Notes: a model not told the origin generated them from the sequence alone. A stretch of DNA of 64,000 nucleotides from Leisingera sp. SS27 (GCF_028368855.1 NZ_JAQNCY010000010.1:62001-126000); one strand, 5' to 3'; shown: positions 24,794 through 34,309, counted from the first letter of the stretch. A program made the numbers and translations.

Positions 24794-25914
24794 AGATCAA
24801 AAAGATCGAGCTGTATCAGCTGGACCTGCCGTATTCCGGCGGCGTTTACTTGCTGTCGGGCGGGCGGGAGTACCGCAGTTTTGACGCGTCATTCGTGCGG
24901 ATCACCACCGATACCGGGCTGGAAGGATGGGGTGAGAGCACGCCGTTCGGATCCACCTATATTGCCGCGCATGCCCTGGGTGCGAGGGCGGGGATTGCCG
25001 AAATTGCGCCCTATCTGCTGGGCCGTGACCCGCGGCAGATGGACCGGATTAACGAGGCGATGGATGAGGCGCTGCTGGGCCACAACCATGCCAAGTCTGC
25101 AATCGACCTGGCCTGCTGGGATCTGTTCGGCAAATCGGTGAACCTGCCGGTTTGCGAGCTGCTAGGCGGCTCCACCGGCAAACGCCTGCCGGTGATCTCC
25201 TCGATCTACGCAGGCAGCCCGGAAGACATGCGCGCCCGCGTCGCGCAGCACCGGGAGATGGGCTATCTGGGCCATTCGGTGAAGATCGGCGCCATGAATA
25301 GTGAAGGCGGACCGGCGCTTGATGCCGAACGCATCCGCGCGTCTTTGGCCGACCGTCAGCCGGGGGAGTTCTTTCTGGTTGATGCCAATGGCGGGCTGAC
25401 GCCGGAAACCGCGCTGCGGATGCTGCGGATGCTGCCCGAAGGGCTGGATTTTGTATTGGAGGCGCCCTGCAAGACCTGGCGCGAGACCATGTCGCTGCGC
25501 AAGCGCTGCACTGTGCCGATCATTCTGGATGAGCTGGTCCAGCAGGATGAGGACATCGCCCTGATGCTGGCCGAGGACGTGGCGGACGGCATCGGCCTCA
25601 AGGTCTCCAAGGCGGGCGGGCTGACCCATGGGCGGCGGCACCGGGACATGTGCCTGGCGGCGGGTGCCACGGTCAGCGTGCAGGATACTGTTGGATCCGT
25701 CGTGGCGTTCTCTGCCATCGCCCATCTGGGCGCCACGGTGCCGGAGCGGTCCCTGCGCTGCATTCTGGACTGCCGCGATATGGTGACGCTGAAGACGGCA
25801 GAGTTCGACGCACCGGTGCAGGACGGCGGCGTGCTGGTGCCGGACGCGCCGGGGCTGGGAATAACGGTGGACAGGGATCTGATGGGCGCGCCGCAGGCCG
25901 TTTGGGAGGCCTGA
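24790..25914 (+). CDS. second MR/MLE enolase-superfamily enzyme, substrate unknown
   Basis: A 374-residue enolase-superfamily protein. Metal ligands Asp198 (VDAN), Glu224 (LEAPC) and Asp247 (LDEL) are present, with candidate catalytic lysines Lys165 (SVKIG) and Lys271 or Lys274 (GLKVSK). It shares the KIKKIELYQLDLPYSGG-type start with amino-acid-betaine epimerases but is clearly divergent from the HpbD-like protein at 11159. It overlaps the MDR gene by four bases. An epimerase, racemase or dehydratase acting on an N-methylated or cyclic amino acid is likely; having two different enolase-family enzymes in one island suggests two stereochemical or dehydration steps. Confidence 0.8.
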   Translation: MKIKKIELYQLDLPYSGGVYLLSGGREYRSFDASFVRITTDTGLEGWGESTPFGSTYIAAHALGARAGIAEIAPYLLGRDPRQMDRINEAMDEALLGHNHAKSAIDLACWDLFGKSVNLPVCELLGGSTGKRLPVISSIYAGSPEDMRARVAQHREMGYLGHSVKIGAMNSEGGPALDAERIRASLADRQPGEFFLVDANGGLTPETALRMLRMLPEGLDFVLEAPCKTWRETMSLRKRCTVPIILDELVQQDEDIALMLAEDVADGIGLKVSKAGGLTHGRRHRDMCLAAGATVSVQDTVGSVVAFSAIAHLGATVPERSLRCILDCRDMVTLKTAEFDAPVQDGGVLVPDAPGLGITVDRDLMGAPQAVWEA

Positions 25915-26271
25915 ATACGCAGTATTTGGTAGAATCAGTTTCAACCGCGTGTTGAGACTGAAAGGCAGACTGGCCCGCCCTGGCGGAGCCTGCGGGAACG
26001 GCGTTGCCGTTTCCGCCTGTCCGCTTTGACGGTTTCCCGAAGGGCGTGAGCGCCAACAGTTTGATAAAAGCGCGCAGTACACAGGAAATTGGGAAACAGG
26101 CAGGGGCACAGCCTTGCCATTCGGTGCCGAATTTGATTCGAGTGCGCCGGAAATCAGGACAGGCTGTGCGGATGTGCGGAAAACGGCGTTTTGTGCGTTT
26201 TCTTTGCCGCCGCTGCCGGAACGGGGTAAGAACCGCCACGGGATTCGGCCTTGGAGGGACGTAGCGCAAAT
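25915..26271. other. 357-base gap between the catabolic island and the nqr operon
   Basis: Two inverted repeats are visible: TCAGTTTCAAC/GTTGAGACTGA (25935-25961) just after the preceding gene, and ATTCGG-TG-CCGAAT (26119-26132). GGAGGGA before nqrA is its ribosome site. The nqr promoter must lie here, but no consensus -35/-10 pair stands out. No coding sequence seen. Confidence 0.55.
25935..25961. terminator. hairpin after the second MR/MLE gene
   Basis: TCAGTTTCAAC (25935-25945) pairs with GTTGAGACTGA (25951-25961) with one A/G position forming a G-U pair, loop CGCGT. It starts 20 bases after the stop codon. No T-run follows, so it may be a processing stop or a rho-assisted terminator. Confidence 0.45.
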
Positions 26272-27615
26272 ATGAAGACATTTAACTTGAGAAAGGGGCT
26301 GGATCTGCCGGTGACAGGCGCACCGGAGCAGGTGATCCACGACGGTCCCTCCATCACCTCGGTGGCCGTGCTGGGCCCCGACTACATGGGCCTGAAACCC
26401 CGCATGCTGGTGCAGGAAGGCGAAGAAGTCCGCCGCGGCACCCCGCTGTTCTGCCACAAGGATGCCGAGGCCGCGCTGATGGTGGCGCCGGTGACCGGCA
26501 AGGTCGTGGCGATCAACCGCGGCGCCCGCCGGGTGCTGGAAAGCGTCGTGATCGCTGTTTCCGATGCCGAAGATACCGGCATTGATTTCTCTGCCACCGG
26601 CAATGCTGACACTGCCGAAGGCCTGACCGAGAAGCTTTGTGCCGCCGGTCTCTGGACCGCCTTCCGCACCCGTCCCTATTCCAAGATGCCGCAGCCGGGG
26701 TCCAAGCCCGCCGCGATCTTTGTCACCGCGATGGACAGCGAACCGCTGGCTGGCGACGCCGCCGTGATCATCAATGATGCGGCTGAGGCGTTTGAGGCCG
26801 GCCTCAAGGCCGTGACCCTGCTGACCGACGGCACCACCTATCTGTGCCAGAAGACAGGCGACAGCATTCCGGGTGCAAACCTTGCCGGGGTTGAGGCTGC
26901 AGGTTTCTCCGGCCCGCATCCCTCGGGCCTTGCAGGCACCCACATCCATTTCCTGCATCCCGTCCGCGCCAACGATCAGGTCTGGACCGTGTCCTACCCG
27001 GACGTGATTGCCATCGGCCGCCTGCTGCTGACCGGCCACCTGGACCCCTCCACCGTGGTTGCGATAGCCGGTCCCGCTGCGCGCAGCCCCCGTCTGGTCC
27101 GCACCGTCGCAGGTGCCTCCACCGATGAGCTGACCCGCGGCGAGATTGCCTCGGACGGTCCGGTGCGGGTGATCTCCGGGTCGATCCTGTCGGGCCGCCA
27201 GGCGGCTGGTCCGCTGGCGTTCCTGGGCCGTTTTGTCCGCCAGGTTGCCATTATCGAAGAAGACCGCAAGCAGATCCCGCTGGGCTGGATCCGTCCGATG
27301 GGCGGCAAATATGCGGTGCAGCCGGTGCTGGGCTCGGCGCTCAGCCGCAAGCTGTTCAACCTCACCAGCAACCTCAACGGCGGCCGCCGGGCGATGGTGC
27401 CCACCGGCACCTTTGAGCAGCTGATGCCGCAGGACTACCTGCCGACGCAATTGCTGCGCGCGCTCTTGGTGATGGACACCGACACCGCACAGGCGCTGGG
27501 TGCGCTGGAACTGGACGAAGAGGACATGGGCCTCGTCGGCTTTGCCTGCCCGGCCAAGTACGAATACGGGCTGGCGCTGCGCGACTGCCTGACCAAGATT
27601 GAAAAGGAGGGCTGA
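26272..27615 (+). CDS. nqrA: Na+-translocating NADH:quinone reductase subunit A
   Basis: A 447-residue NqrA, full length. It begins MKTFNLRKGLDLPVTGAPEQ and contains LGPDYMGLKPRMLVQEGEEV, APVTGKVVAINRGARR and GTHIHFLHPV, all characteristic. NqrA is the cytoplasmic peripheral subunit involved in ubiquinone binding in the six-subunit sodium pump that oxidises NADH and exports Na+. The start at 26272 follows GGAGGGACG; a few in-frame codons upstream are not needed. It is the first gene of nqrABCDEF. Confidence 0.96.
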   Translation: MKTFNLRKGLDLPVTGAPEQVIHDGPSITSVAVLGPDYMGLKPRMLVQEGEEVRRGTPLFCHKDAEAALMVAPVTGKVVAINRGARRVLESVVIAVSDAEDTGIDFSATGNADTAEGLTEKLCAAGLWTAFRTRPYSKMPQPGSKPAAIFVTAMDSEPLAGDAAVIINDAAEAFEAGLKAVTLLTDGTTYLCQKTGDSIPGANLAGVEAAGFSGPHPSGLAGTHIHFLHPVRANDQVWTVSYPDVIAIGRLLLTGHLDPSTVVAIAGPAARSPRLVRTVAGASTDELTRGEIASDGPVRVISGSILSGRQAAGPLAFLGRFVRQVAIIEEDRKQIPLGWIRPMGGKYAVQPVLGSALSRKLFNLTSNLNGGRRAMVPTGTFEQLMPQDYLPTQLLRALLVMDTDTAQALGALELDEEDMGLVGFACPAKYEYGLALRDCLTKIEKEG

Positions 27616-27620
27616 GCCGG

Positions 27621-28829
27621 ATGGGATTGCGCAGCTTCTTTGACAGGATCGAGCCCCATTTCGAGAAGGGGGGCAAGTACGAAAAGCTCTTCCCCGTCTA
27701 CGAGATGGTGGAGTCCTTCCTGTATACCCCGAAAACCGTCACCTCGGTGGCGCCGCATGCCCGCTCCTACGTCGATATGAAGCGGATCATGACCTATGTG
27801 GTGATCGCCACCATCCCCTGCATCCTGTGGGGCATGTGGAACACCGGTTATCAGGCGAACTCGGCGATTGCCGCGCTGGGGGCTGATGCAGCCACCGGCT
27901 GGCGGATCGCCATCCTGCAGATGTTCGGCATCTCGCTGGATGCGGCGAACCCGATGGCCAACATCGCGCACGGGTTCCTGTATTTCCTGCCGATCTACAT
28001 CGTGACGCTGGTTGCAGGCGGTATCTTCGAGGTGATCTTTGCCACCGTCCGCGGCCATGAGGTGAACGAGGGCTTCCTTGTGACCTCGATGCTTTACACT
28101 CTGATCATGCCGGCCTCCGCGCCGCTGTGGCAGGTGGCGCTTGGCATCATCTTCGGCGTGGTGATCGGCAAGGAAGTCTTTGGCGGCACCGGCAAGAACT
28201 TCCTGAACCCGGCACTGGTGGGCCGTGCGTTCCTGTATTTCGCCTATCCGGCGAACATGTCGGGCGACGCTGTCTGGACCCCGGTCGACGGCTTCTCCGG
28301 CGCGACCGCGCTGGGTGTGACCGCCGCCGACGGTGTGCAGGCGCTGGCCGCCAAGGGCATTGAATGGTCGGATGCGTTCTTTGGCACCATCCAGGGCAGC
28401 TTTGGCGAAACCTCGACGCTGGCCTGCGCAATCGGGCTTTGCTTCCTGCTGTTCACCAGGATCGCCAACTGGCGCCTGATCGTGGGCTGTCTGGCAGGCA
28501 TGATCGCCTTCTCGATGCTGCTGAACCTCATCGGCTCCGACAGCAACCCGATGTTTGCGATGCCGTGGTACTGGCACCTGGTGCTGGGCGGTTATGCATT
28601 CGGCCTGGTGTTCATGGTGACCGAGCCAGTTTCCGCGTCGCACACCAACGCGGGCCGCTACATCTATGGTGCCCTCATCGGCGTGATGGTGGTGCTGATC
28701 CGGGTGCTGAACCCGGCCTTCCCCGAAGGCATGATGCTGGCGATCCTGTTCGGCAACGTCTTTGCACCGCTGATCGACTACTTCGTCGTGCAGGCCAACA
28801 TCAAACGGAGGGCGCGCCGCCATGGCTGA
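27621..28829 (+). CDS. nqrB: Na+-NQR subunit B, flavinylated membrane subunit
   Basis: A 402-residue integral membrane protein with about 10 hydrophobic helices. The ApbE flavinylation motif DGFSGAT ends at Thr229, the expected site of covalent FMN, close to the position known in Vibrio NqrB (Thr236). NqrB also binds riboflavin and forms much of the sodium path. It starts five bases after nqrA and overlaps nqrC by eight bases. Confidence 0.96.
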   Translation: MGLRSFFDRIEPHFEKGGKYEKLFPVYEMVESFLYTPKTVTSVAPHARSYVDMKRIMTYVVIATIPCILWGMWNTGYQANSAIAALGADAATGWRIAILQMFGISLDAANPMANIAHGFLYFLPIYIVTLVAGGIFEVIFATVRGHEVNEGFLVTSMLYTLIMPASAPLWQVALGIIFGVVIGKEVFGGTGKNFLNPALVGRAFLYFAYPANMSGDAVWTPVDGFSGATALGVTAADGVQALAAKGIEWSDAFFGTIQGSFGETSTLACAIGLCFLLFTRIANWRLIVGCLAGMIAFSMLLNLIGSDSNPMFAMPWYWHLVLGGYAFGLVFMVTEPVSASHTNAGRYIYGALIGVMVVLIRVLNPAFPEGMMLAILFGNVFAPLIDYFVVQANIKRRARRHG

Positions 28830-29625
28830 TACCCAAAGCAAGGGCCTGATTGGCCGCTTCCTGGCCGCATCGCCGGATTCCGTCGGCAAGACCTTGTTCA
28901 TCGCTGTTGCTGTCTGCCTGGTGGCCTCGATGATCGTGTCCACCGCGGCGGTGTCCCTGCGCCCGGTGCAGGAAGTGAACCGCAAACGCGACAAGCAGCT
29001 GAACGTTCTGCAGGTGGCCGGCCTTTATGAGCCGGGCATCAAAGTGGCTGAGGCCTTCGCCGCCTTTGAACCGCAGGTGCTGGACCTGGAAACCGGTGAA
29101 TTCACCGATCAGTTCGACGCCGCCAATTTCGACGGTCTGGCCGCCGCGCAGGATCCGGAGCTGAGCCGCGCGCTGGAGAACGACCCGGCAGGCATCGGCC
29201 GCCAGTCGCGCTACAAGACCGTGTACCTGCTGCGCGAGGAAAACGGCGATCTGGACAAGGTGATCCTGCCGATCCACGGCTATGGCCTGTGGTCGACCCT
29301 CTATGGCTTCATCGCGATTGAGGAGAACGGCAACGACATCTTTGGCCTGCAGTTCTATCAGCACGGCGAGACCCCTGGCCTCGGCGCCGAGGTGGACAAC
29401 CCGCGCTGGAAATCCCAGTGGCAGGGCAAGAAGCTGCATGACGGCAGCGGCGAGCTGCAGATCAGCGTCGCCAAGGCGCAAGGCCCGGCCGGGCCGGAGC
29501 ACCACATCGACGCGCTGGCCGGTGCGACGCTGACCTCTGTCGGCGTGGACAACCTGGTGAAATTCTGGATGGGCGAAGAGGGTTATGCACCCTTCCTGGA
29601 CGCCCTTAAAGCGGGAGAGCTCTGA
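28822..29625 (+). CDS. nqrC: Na+-NQR subunit C, flavinylated subunit
   Basis: A 267-residue NqrC with one N-terminal transmembrane helix ([21 protein letters not shown]) and a periplasmic FMN-binding domain. The flavinylation motif is DALAGAT, with Thr236 as the likely FMN acceptor; the residue before GAT is Ala where Ser or Thr is more common. [14 protein letters not shown] and [16 protein letters not shown] are family features. Overlaps nqrD by one base (TGATG). Confidence 0.95.
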   Translation: MADTQSKGLIGRFLAASPDSVGKTLFIAVAVCLVASMIVSTAAVSLRPVQEVNRKRDKQLNVLQVAGLYEPGIKVAEAFAAFEPQVLDLETGEFTDQFDAANFDGLAAAQDPELSRALENDPAGIGRQSRYKTVYLLREENGDLDKVILPIHGYGLWSTLYGFIAIEENGNDIFGLQFYQHGETPGLGAEVDNPRWKSQWQGKKLHDGSGELQISVAKAQGPAGPEHHIDALAGATLTSVGVDNLVKFWMGEEGYAPFLDALKAGEL

Positions 29626-30278
29626 TGGCGCAGACCAAGAAAGACATGCTGGTCGACCCATTGGTCGACAACAACCCGATCACGCTGCAGGTTCTGGGCA
29701 TCTGCTCCGCGCTGGCGGTGACCTCCTCGCTGCAGGTGGCTTTTGTGATGACCCTGGCGGTGACCTTCGTGACCGCGTTCTCGTCGATGTTCATCTCGAT
29801 CCTGCGGAACCAGATCCCCAGCTCGATCCGGATCATCGTGCAGATGGTGATCATCGCCTCGCTGGTGATCCTGGTGGACCAGGTGCTCAAGGCTTACGCC
29901 TTTGAGATCTCCAAGACCCTGTCAGTCTTTGTTGGCCTGATCATCACCAACTGTATCGTGATGGGCCGCGCCGAGGCGTTTGCCATGAGCAATCCGCCGG
30001 TGGCGTCGTTTATCGACGGTCTGGGCAACGGTATGGGCTATGGCCTGATCCTGATGCTGGTCGGCATCATCCGCGAGCTGTTCGGCTCCGGTTCCCTCTT
30101 TGGCATCACCATCCTGGAGACCGTGAACAACGGCGGCTGGTATGTGCCGAACGGCATGCTGCTGCTGCCGCCTTCGGCGTTCTTCGTGATCGGCCTTCTG
30201 ATCTGGGCGTTCCGCACCTGGAAGCCGAACCAGGTCGAAGAGCGTGAATATAAAATCCAGAACGTGGAGGCGCACTGA
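29625..30278 (+). CDS. nqrD: Na+-NQR subunit D
   Basis: A 217-residue protein with six hydrophobic segments. It has the conserved half-motif [13 protein letters not shown], containing a Cys that with NqrE forms the intramembrane iron centre, and [21 protein letters not shown]. Paralogous to NqrE and to RnfE. It overlaps nqrC and nqrE by one base each, so the operon is tightly coupled. Confidence 0.95.
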   Translation: MAQTKKDMLVDPLVDNNPITLQVLGICSALAVTSSLQVAFVMTLAVTFVTAFSSMFISILRNQIPSSIRIIVQMVIIASLVILVDQVLKAYAFEISKTLSVFVGLIITNCIVMGRAEAFAMSNPPVASFIDGLGNGMGYGLILMLVGIIRELFGSGSLFGITILETVNNGGWYVPNGMLLLPPSAFFVIGLLIWAFRTWKPNQVEEREYKIQNVEAH

Positions 30279-30886
30279 TGGAAGGGCTGATTTCACTCGC
30301 CGTTAAGGCCATCTTTGTCGAGAACCTCGCGCTCTCCTTCTTCCTGGGCATGTGCACCTTCATCGCGGTGTCCAAGAAGATCTCCACCGCGCTGGGATTG
30401 GGGATTTCGGTGATGCTGGTGCAGGCCATTACGGTCCCGACCAACAACCTGCTGCTGACCTACCTGTTGAAGCCGGGCGCGCTGGCCTGGGCGGGTTTCC
30501 CGGATGTGGACCTGACCTTTCTCGGCCTGATCTCCTATATCGGGGTGATTGCGGCGATGGTGCAGATCCTGGAGATGATCCTCGATAAGTATTTCCCGCC
30601 GCTTTACAACGCGCTGGGGGTGTTCCTGCCGCTGATCACGGTGAACTGCGCCATCCTGGGCGGCTCGCTGTTCATGGTGGAACGCGACTACAACTTCGCG
30701 GAAGCAACCACTTACGGCCTCTCCTCCGGCTTTGGCTGGGCGCTGGCGATCACCGCGATGGCGGGCGTGCGCGAGAAGCTGAAGTATTCCGATGTGCCGG
30801 ACGGCCTGCAGGGCCTGGGCATCACATTTATCACCGCGGGTCTGATGGCGATGGCCTTCATGTCCTTCAGCGGCGTCAAACTGTAA
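30278..30886 (+). CDS. nqrE: Na+-NQR subunit E
   Basis: A 202-residue membrane protein paralogous to NqrD. It has [21 protein letters not shown] with the Cys of the intramembrane iron site, and [19 protein letters not shown], the second Cys-containing half. Six membrane segments and normal length. Followed after 15 bases by nqrF. Confidence 0.95.
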   Translation: MEGLISLAVKAIFVENLALSFFLGMCTFIAVSKKISTALGLGISVMLVQAITVPTNNLLLTYLLKPGALAWAGFPDVDLTFLGLISYIGVIAAMVQILEMILDKYFPPLYNALGVFLPLITVNCAILGGSLFMVERDYNFAEATTYGLSSGFGWALAITAMAGVREKLKYSDVPDGLQGLGITFITAGLMAMAFMSFSGVKL

Positions 30887-30901
30887 GGAGCGTCTGAAGT
30901 T

Positions 30902-32125
30902 ATGGAAACTTTCTCGCTCGGCGTTGTCCTGTTCACGTTGATCGTGCTGGCGCTGGTGGCCATCATTCTGGCTGCCCGCTCCCGCCTGGTCGCGTCCGGC
31001 AACGTCAACATCACCATCAACGGTGAAAAAACCATCTCGGTGCCTGCGGGCGGCAAACTGCTGCAGACGCTGGCGGCTGAGAAACTCTTCGTCCCCTCCG
31101 CCTGCGGCGGCGGCGGCACCTGCGCCCAGTGCCGGGTGCGTGTGCATTCCGGCGGCGGCTCCATCCTGCCGACCGAGGAAAGCCACATCACCAAGCGCGA
31201 GGCCGCCTGCGGCGACCGCCTGTCCTGCCAGGTTGCGGTCAAGCAGGACATGGAGGTTGAGGTTCCGGAAGAGGTCTTTGGCGTCAAGAAATGGCGCTGC
31301 AAGGTGCGGTCGAACGACAACGTCGCGACCTTCATCAAGGCGCTGGTGCTGGAGCTTCCCGAAGGCGAAGACGTGAACTTCCGCGCCGGCGGCTACATCC
31401 AGATCGAGGCGCCCGCCCACCAGCTCTCCTACACTGATTTTGATGTGCAGGAAGAATACCGCGAGGACTGGGACCGCTTCAATCTGTGGCAGTACAAGTC
31501 TGTCGTGGATGAGCCGGTCGAGCGCGCTTATTCGATGGCGAACTACCCGGACGAAAAGGGCATCATCATGCTGAACGTCCGCGTCGCCTCGCCGCCGCCG
31601 GGCAGCAGCGACATTCCGGCCGGTAAGATGTCGTCCTACATCTTCAATCTGAAGCCGGGCGACGAAGTCACCATCTCCGGTCCGTTCGGCGAGTTCTTTG
31701 CCCGCGACACCCAGAAGGAAATGGTCTTCATCGGCGGCGGTGCCGGCATGGCGCCGATGCGCAGCCACATCTTCGACCAGCTGAAGCGGCTGGAGAACCG
31801 CGATCGCAAGATCAGCTTCTGGTACGGTGCACGCTCGAAGAAAGAGATGTTCTTTGTCGAGGACTTTGACCAGCTGGCCGAGGAGTTCGACAATTTCGAC
31901 TGGCACGTCGCCCTGTCCGACGCGCAGCCGGAGGACGACTGGAAAGGCTACACCGGCTTTATCCATAACGTCCTGTTCGAGGAATACCTCAAGAACCACC
32001 CGGCGCCGGAAGACTGCGAGTTCTACATGTGCGGCCCGCCGATCATGAACCAGTCGGTGATCAACATGCTGTTGGATCTGGGCGTGGACCGCGAAGACAT
32101 CATGCTGGACGACTTCGGCGGCTGA
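30902..32125 (+). CDS. nqrF: Na+-NQR subunit F, NADH-oxidising flavoprotein
   Basis: A 407-residue electron-input subunit. One N-terminal membrane helix is followed by a [2Fe-2S] ferredoxin domain with Cys68, Cys74, Cys77 and Cys109 (spacing C-X5-C-X2-C-X31-C), then an FAD domain ([11 protein letters not shown]) and an NADH-binding domain ([34 protein letters not shown]). It accepts electrons from NADH in the cytoplasm. Last gene of the operon, with a strong terminator 26 bases after its stop. Confidence 0.97.
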   Translation: METFSLGVVLFTLIVLALVAIILAARSRLVASGNVNITINGEKTISVPAGGKLLQTLAAEKLFVPSACGGGGTCAQCRVRVHSGGGSILPTEESHITKREAACGDRLSCQVAVKQDMEVEVPEEVFGVKKWRCKVRSNDNVATFIKALVLELPEGEDVNFRAGGYIQIEAPAHQLSYTDFDVQEEYREDWDRFNLWQYKSVVDEPVERAYSMANYPDEKGIIMLNVRVASPPPGSSDIPAGKMSSYIFNLKPGDEVTISGPFGEFFARDTQKEMVFIGGGAGMAPMRSHIFDQLKRLENRDRKISFWYGARSKKEMFFVEDFDQLAEEFDNFDWHVALSDAQPEDDWKGYTGFIHNVLFEEYLKNHPAPEDCEFYMCGPPIMNQSVINMLLDLGVDREDIMLDDFGG

Positions 32126-32150
32126 GCCGGAGAGACTGCAAGAACAAGAA

Positions 32151-32179
32151 GCCCCGGATGGAGACATCCGGGGCTTTTT
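32151..32179 (+). terminator. intrinsic terminator of the nqr operon
   Basis: GCCCCGGATG (32151-32160) and CATCCGGGGC (32165-32174) form a perfect ten-base-pair stem with GAGA loop, followed by TTTTT (32175-32179). Confidence 0.92.
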
Positions 32180-32260
32180 GCTGTCTTCAAATCCGGGCCG
32201 GGGAGGGGGGTGACATCTGTGCACCCCCTGTACACCCCCCGTGCACCGGCTCGGCAGAAA

Positions 32261-32842
32261 TCACTCGGCCTTCAGCTCGCTGACGATATGGATGGTGATC
32301 GGCCCGGTGGAGAATCCGCCGACGCCGAACGCCTGGTGGTCGATGGTGGTGGTGGCCTCAAATGCCGCCCAGTCGCCCTGGTAGTATTCGATCGCGCCGC
32401 CCAGCGGGTGCGGGCCGAGGTGGGTCATGGTGGTGTCCAGCACCACGGACTGGGTGGTGCCGTGAATGGTCAGATCGCCGGTCACCTTGGCGGACTTGTC
32501 GCCGGTCTTCTCAATCCCGGTGCTGACAAAGGTGATCTCGGGGTAGGTTGCGACCTCCAGGAAGTCGGCGCTGGACAGGTGGTCGTCCAGCGGCCCGAAC
32601 CCGGTGGCGACGCTGTCCGCCTTGATGGTCACATTCAGGGTGGAGGCTTCGGGGTTTTCCGGATCCAGCACCAGAGTGCCCTGGGCGTCGGTAAACTCGC
32701 CGCTCTGCATAGAGACACCGGCGTGGCTCCAGCTGAAGCGGACTTCAGTATGGCCCTGGTCGGTCTTGTAGGTGGTGGCGGCAAAAGCGGAAGGCGCGGC
32801 CAGCAGCGCGGCGGCGGCGAGGGAGGCAATCCTGATCATCAT
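32261..32842 (-). CDS. YceI-family periplasmic protein
   Basis: A 193-residue secreted protein. A signal peptide (MIRIASLAAAALLAAPSAFA) is followed by a lipocalin-like YceI domain: YKTDQGHTEVRFSWSHAG, FGPLDDHLSSADFLEVATYPEITF and DLTIHGTTQSVVLDTTM are all typical. YceI proteins bind polyisoprenoid or amide lipids in the periplasm; physiological roles vary. The start codon may be 32842 or the adjacent ATG at 32839; AGGAAG precedes both. It is divergent from a MarR gene, a common arrangement that suggests control by that regulator. Confidence 0.9.
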   Translation of the reverse strand: MMIRIASLAAAALLAAPSAFAATTYKTDQGHTEVRFSWSHAGVSMQSGEFTDAQGTLVLDPENPEASTLNVTIKADSVATGFGPLDDHLSSADFLEVATYPEITFVSTGIEKTGDKSAKVTGDLTIHGTTQSVVLDTTMTHLGPHPLGGAIEYYQGDWAAFEATTTIDHQAFGVGGFSTGPITIHIVSELKAE

Positions 32843-32993
32843 GGCAGTCTTCCTGTCGGATGGGGTTGGGCCGGGAACGGCTCTTGTTACGTGAGGATGC
32901 GATTGATCCAGGATGGATGCTATGACATCTATCTGCCTGCATCCACCGGCAACGGCGGAACCTCTCTCTTGATCACCAACTCGTGAAGACCGC

Positions 32994-33437
32994 ATGACAC
33001 CCAGCACACGCGAAACTGCAATCTGGATCCTGCTGAACCGCGCCCACCGGCAGACCCACCGCGACATGGAGGCCAAGCTGCGGGCGGCGGGGTTGCCGCC
33101 GCTCAGATGGTATGACGTGCTGTGGGGGATCGAGATGGCCGGGGCGGACGGCGTGCGCGCCTATGAGCTGACCCGCAACCTGCTGTTTGAGCAATCCAAC
33201 CTGTCGCGCATTCTGGCGCAGATGGTGAAACAGGGGCTGGTGCGCGAAACCGTGTTCGAACAGGATCGCCGCGGCAAGCTGCTGCACCTGACAGAGACCG
33301 GCGCGGCGCTGCGGCTGCAGATGTGGCAGATCTACGGTGCGGCGATCAAACAGGCGATGGAACCGTTGGACAGAGCGGAGGATCTGGAGGTGTTTCTGGA
33401 GCGTTTGCAATGGACCGGCGGCGGGCCGTTTCCGTGA
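32994..33437 (+). CDS. MarR-family transcriptional regulator
   Basis: A 147-residue winged-helix regulator. Characteristic segments are RWYDVLWGIEMAGADGVRAYELTRNLLFEQSNLSRILAQMVKQGLV and the wing EQDRRGKLLHLTETG. Most such proteins repress a divergent gene and respond to small aromatic or oxidising ligands. The 151-base gap to yceI is where its operator should be; no strong palindrome was seen there. Confidence 0.9.
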   Translation: MTPSTRETAIWILLNRAHRQTHRDMEAKLRAAGLPPLRWYDVLWGIEMAGADGVRAYELTRNLLFEQSNLSRILAQMVKQGLVRETVFEQDRRGKLLHLTETGAALRLQMWQIYGAAIKQAMEPLDRAEDLEVFLERLQWTGGGPFP

Positions 33438-33458
33438 CCATCAGGTTCCGGCCTGAAT

Positions 33459-33614
33459 ATGACTAGGGCAGAACAGACAGAACCTTGGATCGCTGATTAC
33501 AAGGCTACTTTGAGGCGAACAGGGCATTCAGTTCGGGACATGCTAGAAATTGAATTGCGGGACGGAGCGGACCTTCGGTGCAGTTGTGCCAATGTCTGCC
33601 TTCTTCGAGCTTAA
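33459..33614 (+). CDS. possible 51-residue ORF, doubtful
   Basis: An ATG-initiated frame of 51 codons (MTRAEQTEPWIADYKATLRR, then TGHSVRDMLEIELRDG and a Cys-containing tail) fills the gap after marR and converges on the Imm21-like gene. No ribosome site is evident. It could be a remnant of a toxin or of another accessory gene, or a chance ORF. Confidence 0.2.
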   Translation: MTRAEQTEPWIADYKATLRRTGHSVRDMLEIELRDGADLRCSCANVCLLRA

Positions 33615-33638
33615 GCTGCGGAATATTGCAGCTTAAGC
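33609..33638. terminator. hairpin at the 3' end of the Imm21-like gene
   Basis: GCTTAAGCTGC (33609-33619) and GCAGCTTAAGC (33628-33638) are exact inverse complements around an eight-base AT-rich loop. The stem contains the TAA stop of the leftward gene. There is no clear T-run on either side. Confidence 0.55.
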
Positions 33639-34159
33639 CTTCGGACCACAATCATAAGAGATGTAGTTTCGAGACAGGCTGAAGTTGCATCATAGATCCC
33701 AGATCGCAGTTTGATTGGTATACTTGGTGCTACAAGGTCGTCACCAATTTCTGCAGCCTGTATGACTCGCATTTCACCGGGTTCGTGAATTTCGATACTG
33801 ATGTGTTCCGCTCGTTCGCTGGAAATTAGCTCTTCGAATTTCTTGGAACGCAGGGCAGGCAGGATTTCGGCTTCATCGTCCACCCCTAACCATTGAACCA
33901 AGTAACCGCCATCTAGTTCCTCTGTGGTGATCCATGAAACAGGCCCGATGTCTCCTCCAAGAACGTATCCTGTGTCGTCACCGCAACGTATTGGACCGAT
34001 CCAGTCTGAAATGTCGCACGCCCGACTATAATCACTAGCATCTTCGCCGTGCGTCTCAAACGTCCAGCCTTCCGTTCCGCGCCATGACGACAGCGACTCT
34101 TCCGCTAGCATAAGGAACGGTCCGCCTTCGGTATCAATCCACTCATGCAAATCTGGCAT
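33611..34159 (-). CDS. Imm21-family immunity-like protein, orphan
   Basis: A 182-residue protein resembling the Imm21 immunity family of polymorphic toxin systems: an N-terminal WIDTEGGPFLMLAEESLSSWRG segment, then DYSRACDISDWIGPI, a Gly/Asp stretch GYVLGGDIGPVSWIT, and LVQWLGVDDE. Such proteins neutralise a cognate secreted or contact-dependent toxin. No toxin gene, Rhs or VgrG module is nearby, so it is an orphan. The gene and its flanks (about 33.45-34.3 kb) look less GC-rich than neighbouring genes and are bounded by hairpins, which suggests a transferred accessory gene. The family call is from memory of the motif order and is moderate. Confidence 0.65.
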   Translation of the reverse strand: MPDLHEWIDTEGGPFLMLAEESLSSWRGTEGWTFETHGEDASDYSRACDISDWIGPIRCGDDTGYVLGGDIGPVSWITTEELDGGYLVQWLGVDDEAEILPALRSKKFEELISSERAEHISIEIHEPGEMRVIQAAEIGDDLVAPSIPIKLRSGIYDATSACLETTSLMIVVRRLKLQYSAA

Positions 34160-34260
34160 GCGCCCTCAAAGTTCCCATCCTCTACGGAGCCGACACTGGT
34201 GCAGGCGCAGCAACAAGTAAACAGGGCTCGAACCGGAGTTTCGCTGCATCAAGCGTGAAT

Positions 34261-34309
34261 GGCAGCAAAGCCTGCTGCCAGAAGTGATCCGCCCGAAGGC
34301 GGACCACTT
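34261..34309. terminator. two tandem hairpins downstream of the CBS gene
   Basis: GGCAGCA/TGCTGCC (34261-34279) and AAGTG-A-TCCGCC/GGCGGA-C-CACTT (34282-34309, loop CGAA, one A-C mismatch). They lie between the 3' end of the leftward CBS gene and the start of the Imm21-like gene and probably stop transcription between them. Confidence 0.55.

Noticed and set aside
25162-27450. Long open frame on the minus strand opposite the second MR/MLE gene and nqrA
   Set aside because: Its translation has low-complexity His/Gln/Arg-rich sequence typical of the antisense of GC-rich genes, and the plus strand carries clear conserved proteins.
30293-32224. Long open frame on the minus strand across nqrE and nqrF
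   Set aside because: It is the antisense shadow of the conserved nqrE and nqrF genes and has no recognisable domain or ribosome site.
32842-33076. N-terminal extension of the YceI-family protein
   Set aside because: The open frame extends upstream, but the signal peptide begins at 32842 or 32839 and the extension overlaps the divergent marR gene.
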